A DNA stretch of 64,000 nucleotides from SIG607 sp045605385. Its GTDB lineage: Bacteria; Bacillota; Clostridia; Oscillospirales; Acutalibacteraceae. The DNA is taken from contig JAZUPW010000012.1 of the NCBI GenBank assembly GCA_045605385.1, forward strand, positions 62,001-126,000, in the 5' to 3' direction. The notes under the pieces were generated by a model that worked only from the letters and a program-made list of their open reading frames with translations, searched no databases and had not been told where the DNA came from. This document shows positions 63,078 to 64,000 of this stretch, piece by piece. Position 1 is the first letter of the stretch. Each line of letters begins with the position of its first letter. The translations under genes and the position numbers were made by a program.

Positions 63078-64000
63078 TGTATAACATTAAAACTTATAAT
63101 AAAATTTCCAAAGTAGGTTTAAACGAATTTGACGAAAAGTATACTGTTGGCGACGATGTAGAAAATCCGGTGGGCGCTATTGTTCGTTCTGCAGCGCTTC
63201 ACGATGAAGAATTTCCTAAATCACTACTTGCTATTGCACGTGCTGGCGCAGGTACCAATAATATTCCGATAGAGCGTTGCAGTGATGAAGGTATTATTGT
63301 TTTTAATACCCCCGGCGCTAATGCCAATGCAGTTAAAGAACTTGTAGTTGCAGGTTTGCTTTTGAGTTCCCGTAAGGTAATTCCCGCTATTGAGTGGGCA
63401 AAAACCTTAAAGGGTAACGGTGATCAGGTTGGTAAAATGGTTGAAAAAGGCAAAAGCGCCTTTGCTGGTCCTGAAATAAGAGGTAAGACAATTGGTGTTA
63501 TCGGTCTCGGTGCAATTGGTGTATTAGTTGCAAATGCAGCATATTCGCTTGGTATGAAGGTTTACGGCTATGATCCGTATTTATCACTTCAGAATGCATG
63601 GAATCTTTCGCATAAAGTAAAACAGGCAACCGATATTAAGGAAATTTACGAAAACTGTGATTATATTTCTTTACATATTCCGCTTACTAAAGACACCAAA
63701 GGCACAATTAACGAAACTTCTCTTGCAATGATGAAAGACGGAGTTAGAATTCTTAACTTTGCTCGTGACGGTCTTGTTAACAGCGCTGATATGATTGTTG
63801 CTCTTGAACAGGGTAAAGTTGCATCTTACGTGGTTGACTTCCCGACAGATGAAATGATTGGCGTTAACGGTGTTATTTGTATTCCTCACCTTGGAGCATC
63901 TACTCCTGAATCAGAAGAAAACTGCGCTGAAATGGCTGCAAAACAACTTGTTGATTACATTGAAAATGGTAACGTTGCAAACTCTGTAAATATTCCTAAT
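63077..64000 (+). CDS. serA: D-3-phosphoglycerate dehydrogenase (3' end outside window)
   Basis: The reading frame is open from ATG 63077 to the right edge (308 codons). It contains LLAIARAGAGTNNIP, the NAD loop TIGVIGLGAIGVLVANAAYSLGMKVYGYDP, and PHLGASTPESEENCAEMAA at the edge, as in SerA of Firmicutes. It catalyses the first committed step of serine synthesis. The C-terminal ACT domain expected for serine feedback lies outside, so its presence cannot be judged. It starts inside the serC stop (TAATG), with GAGGAG upstream. Confidence 0.95.
   Translation, partial: MYNIKTYNKISKVGLNEFDEKYTVGDDVENPVGAIVRSAALHDEEFPKSLLAIARAGAGTNNIPIERCSDEGIIVFNTPGANANAVKELVVAGLLLSSRKVIPAIEWAKTLKGNGDQVGKMVEKGKSAFAGPEIRGKTIGVIGLGAIGVLVANAAYSLGMKVYGYDPYLSLQNAWNLSHKVKQATDIKEIYENCDYISLHIPLTKDTKGTINETSLAMMKDGVRILNFARDGLVNSADMIVALEQGKVASYVVDFPTDEMIGVNGVICIPHLGASTPESEENCAEMAAKQLVDYIENGNVANSVNIPN

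Overview
The window comes from a low-GC, Gram-positive Clostridia-type gut anaerobe, probably of the Ruminococcaceae/Oscillospirales kind. The grounds are Shine-Dalgarno-rich AT-biased genes, frequent TTG/GTG starts, dockerin modules on secreted proteins, a serpin, a GltS-type symporter, and an rpoB-rpoC-rpsL-rpsG-fusA-tuf block. The taxon is inferred from gene content only.

Layout. (1) 1-4.4 kb: the end of a serpin gene, then a leftward set of three genes (FkbM methyltransferase, PlsC-like acyltransferase with a zinc ribbon, GltS-like symporter). (2) 4.5-26.9 kb: a long rightward cell-surface polysaccharide locus. It opens with a PglE-like sugar aminotransferase and a PglC-like phosphoglycosyltransferase. 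Next come two ATP-grasp ligases, an opine-dehydrogenase-like enzyme, a B12-binding TIM-barrel mutase-like protein and four consecutive sugar-transfer-associated ATP-grasp proteins. It ends with glycosyltransferases, a hexapeptide acetyltransferase, UDP-ManNAc dehydrogenase, UDP-GlcNAc 2-epimerase, a Wzy-like polymerase and a Wzx-like flippase. (3) 26.9-38.5 kb: an orphan phage-baseplate-like protein, two NTP_transf_5 proteins, ComM/YifB, two flavoproteins, GAPDH and a PglF-like membrane 4,6-dehydratase. (4) 38.5-39.8 kb: tRNA-Leu(CAG), palindromic repeat elements, a strongly structured ncRNA candidate and a 40-residue ORF. (5) 39.8-49.4 kb: a secreted tandem polysaccharide deacetylase with an internal dockerin, an SGNH hydrolase, a DUF6062-type double zinc-ligand protein and a secreted BspA-type leucine-rich repeat protein with a C-terminal dockerin. 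(6) 49.5-64 kb: rpoB, rpoC, rpsL, rpsG, fusA, tuf, then serC and the start of serA.

How it fits together. PglF-like, PglE-like and PglC-like enzymes would make and load a 4-amino-4,6-dideoxy-GlcNAc-type first sugar on undecaprenyl phosphate. WecB/WecC supply UDP-ManNAcA. The glycosyltransferases, flippase and polymerase describe a Wzx/Wzy assembly route. The most unusual part is 6.4-16.3 kb: six ATP-grasp amide ligases surrounding an opine-dehydrogenase-like and a B12-mutase-like enzyme. I read it as a pathway that makes an unusual (N-carboxyalkyl and/or carbon-rearranged) amino acid and joins amino acids to a sugar or to each other. That is inference from families and neighbourhood and has not been demonstrated.
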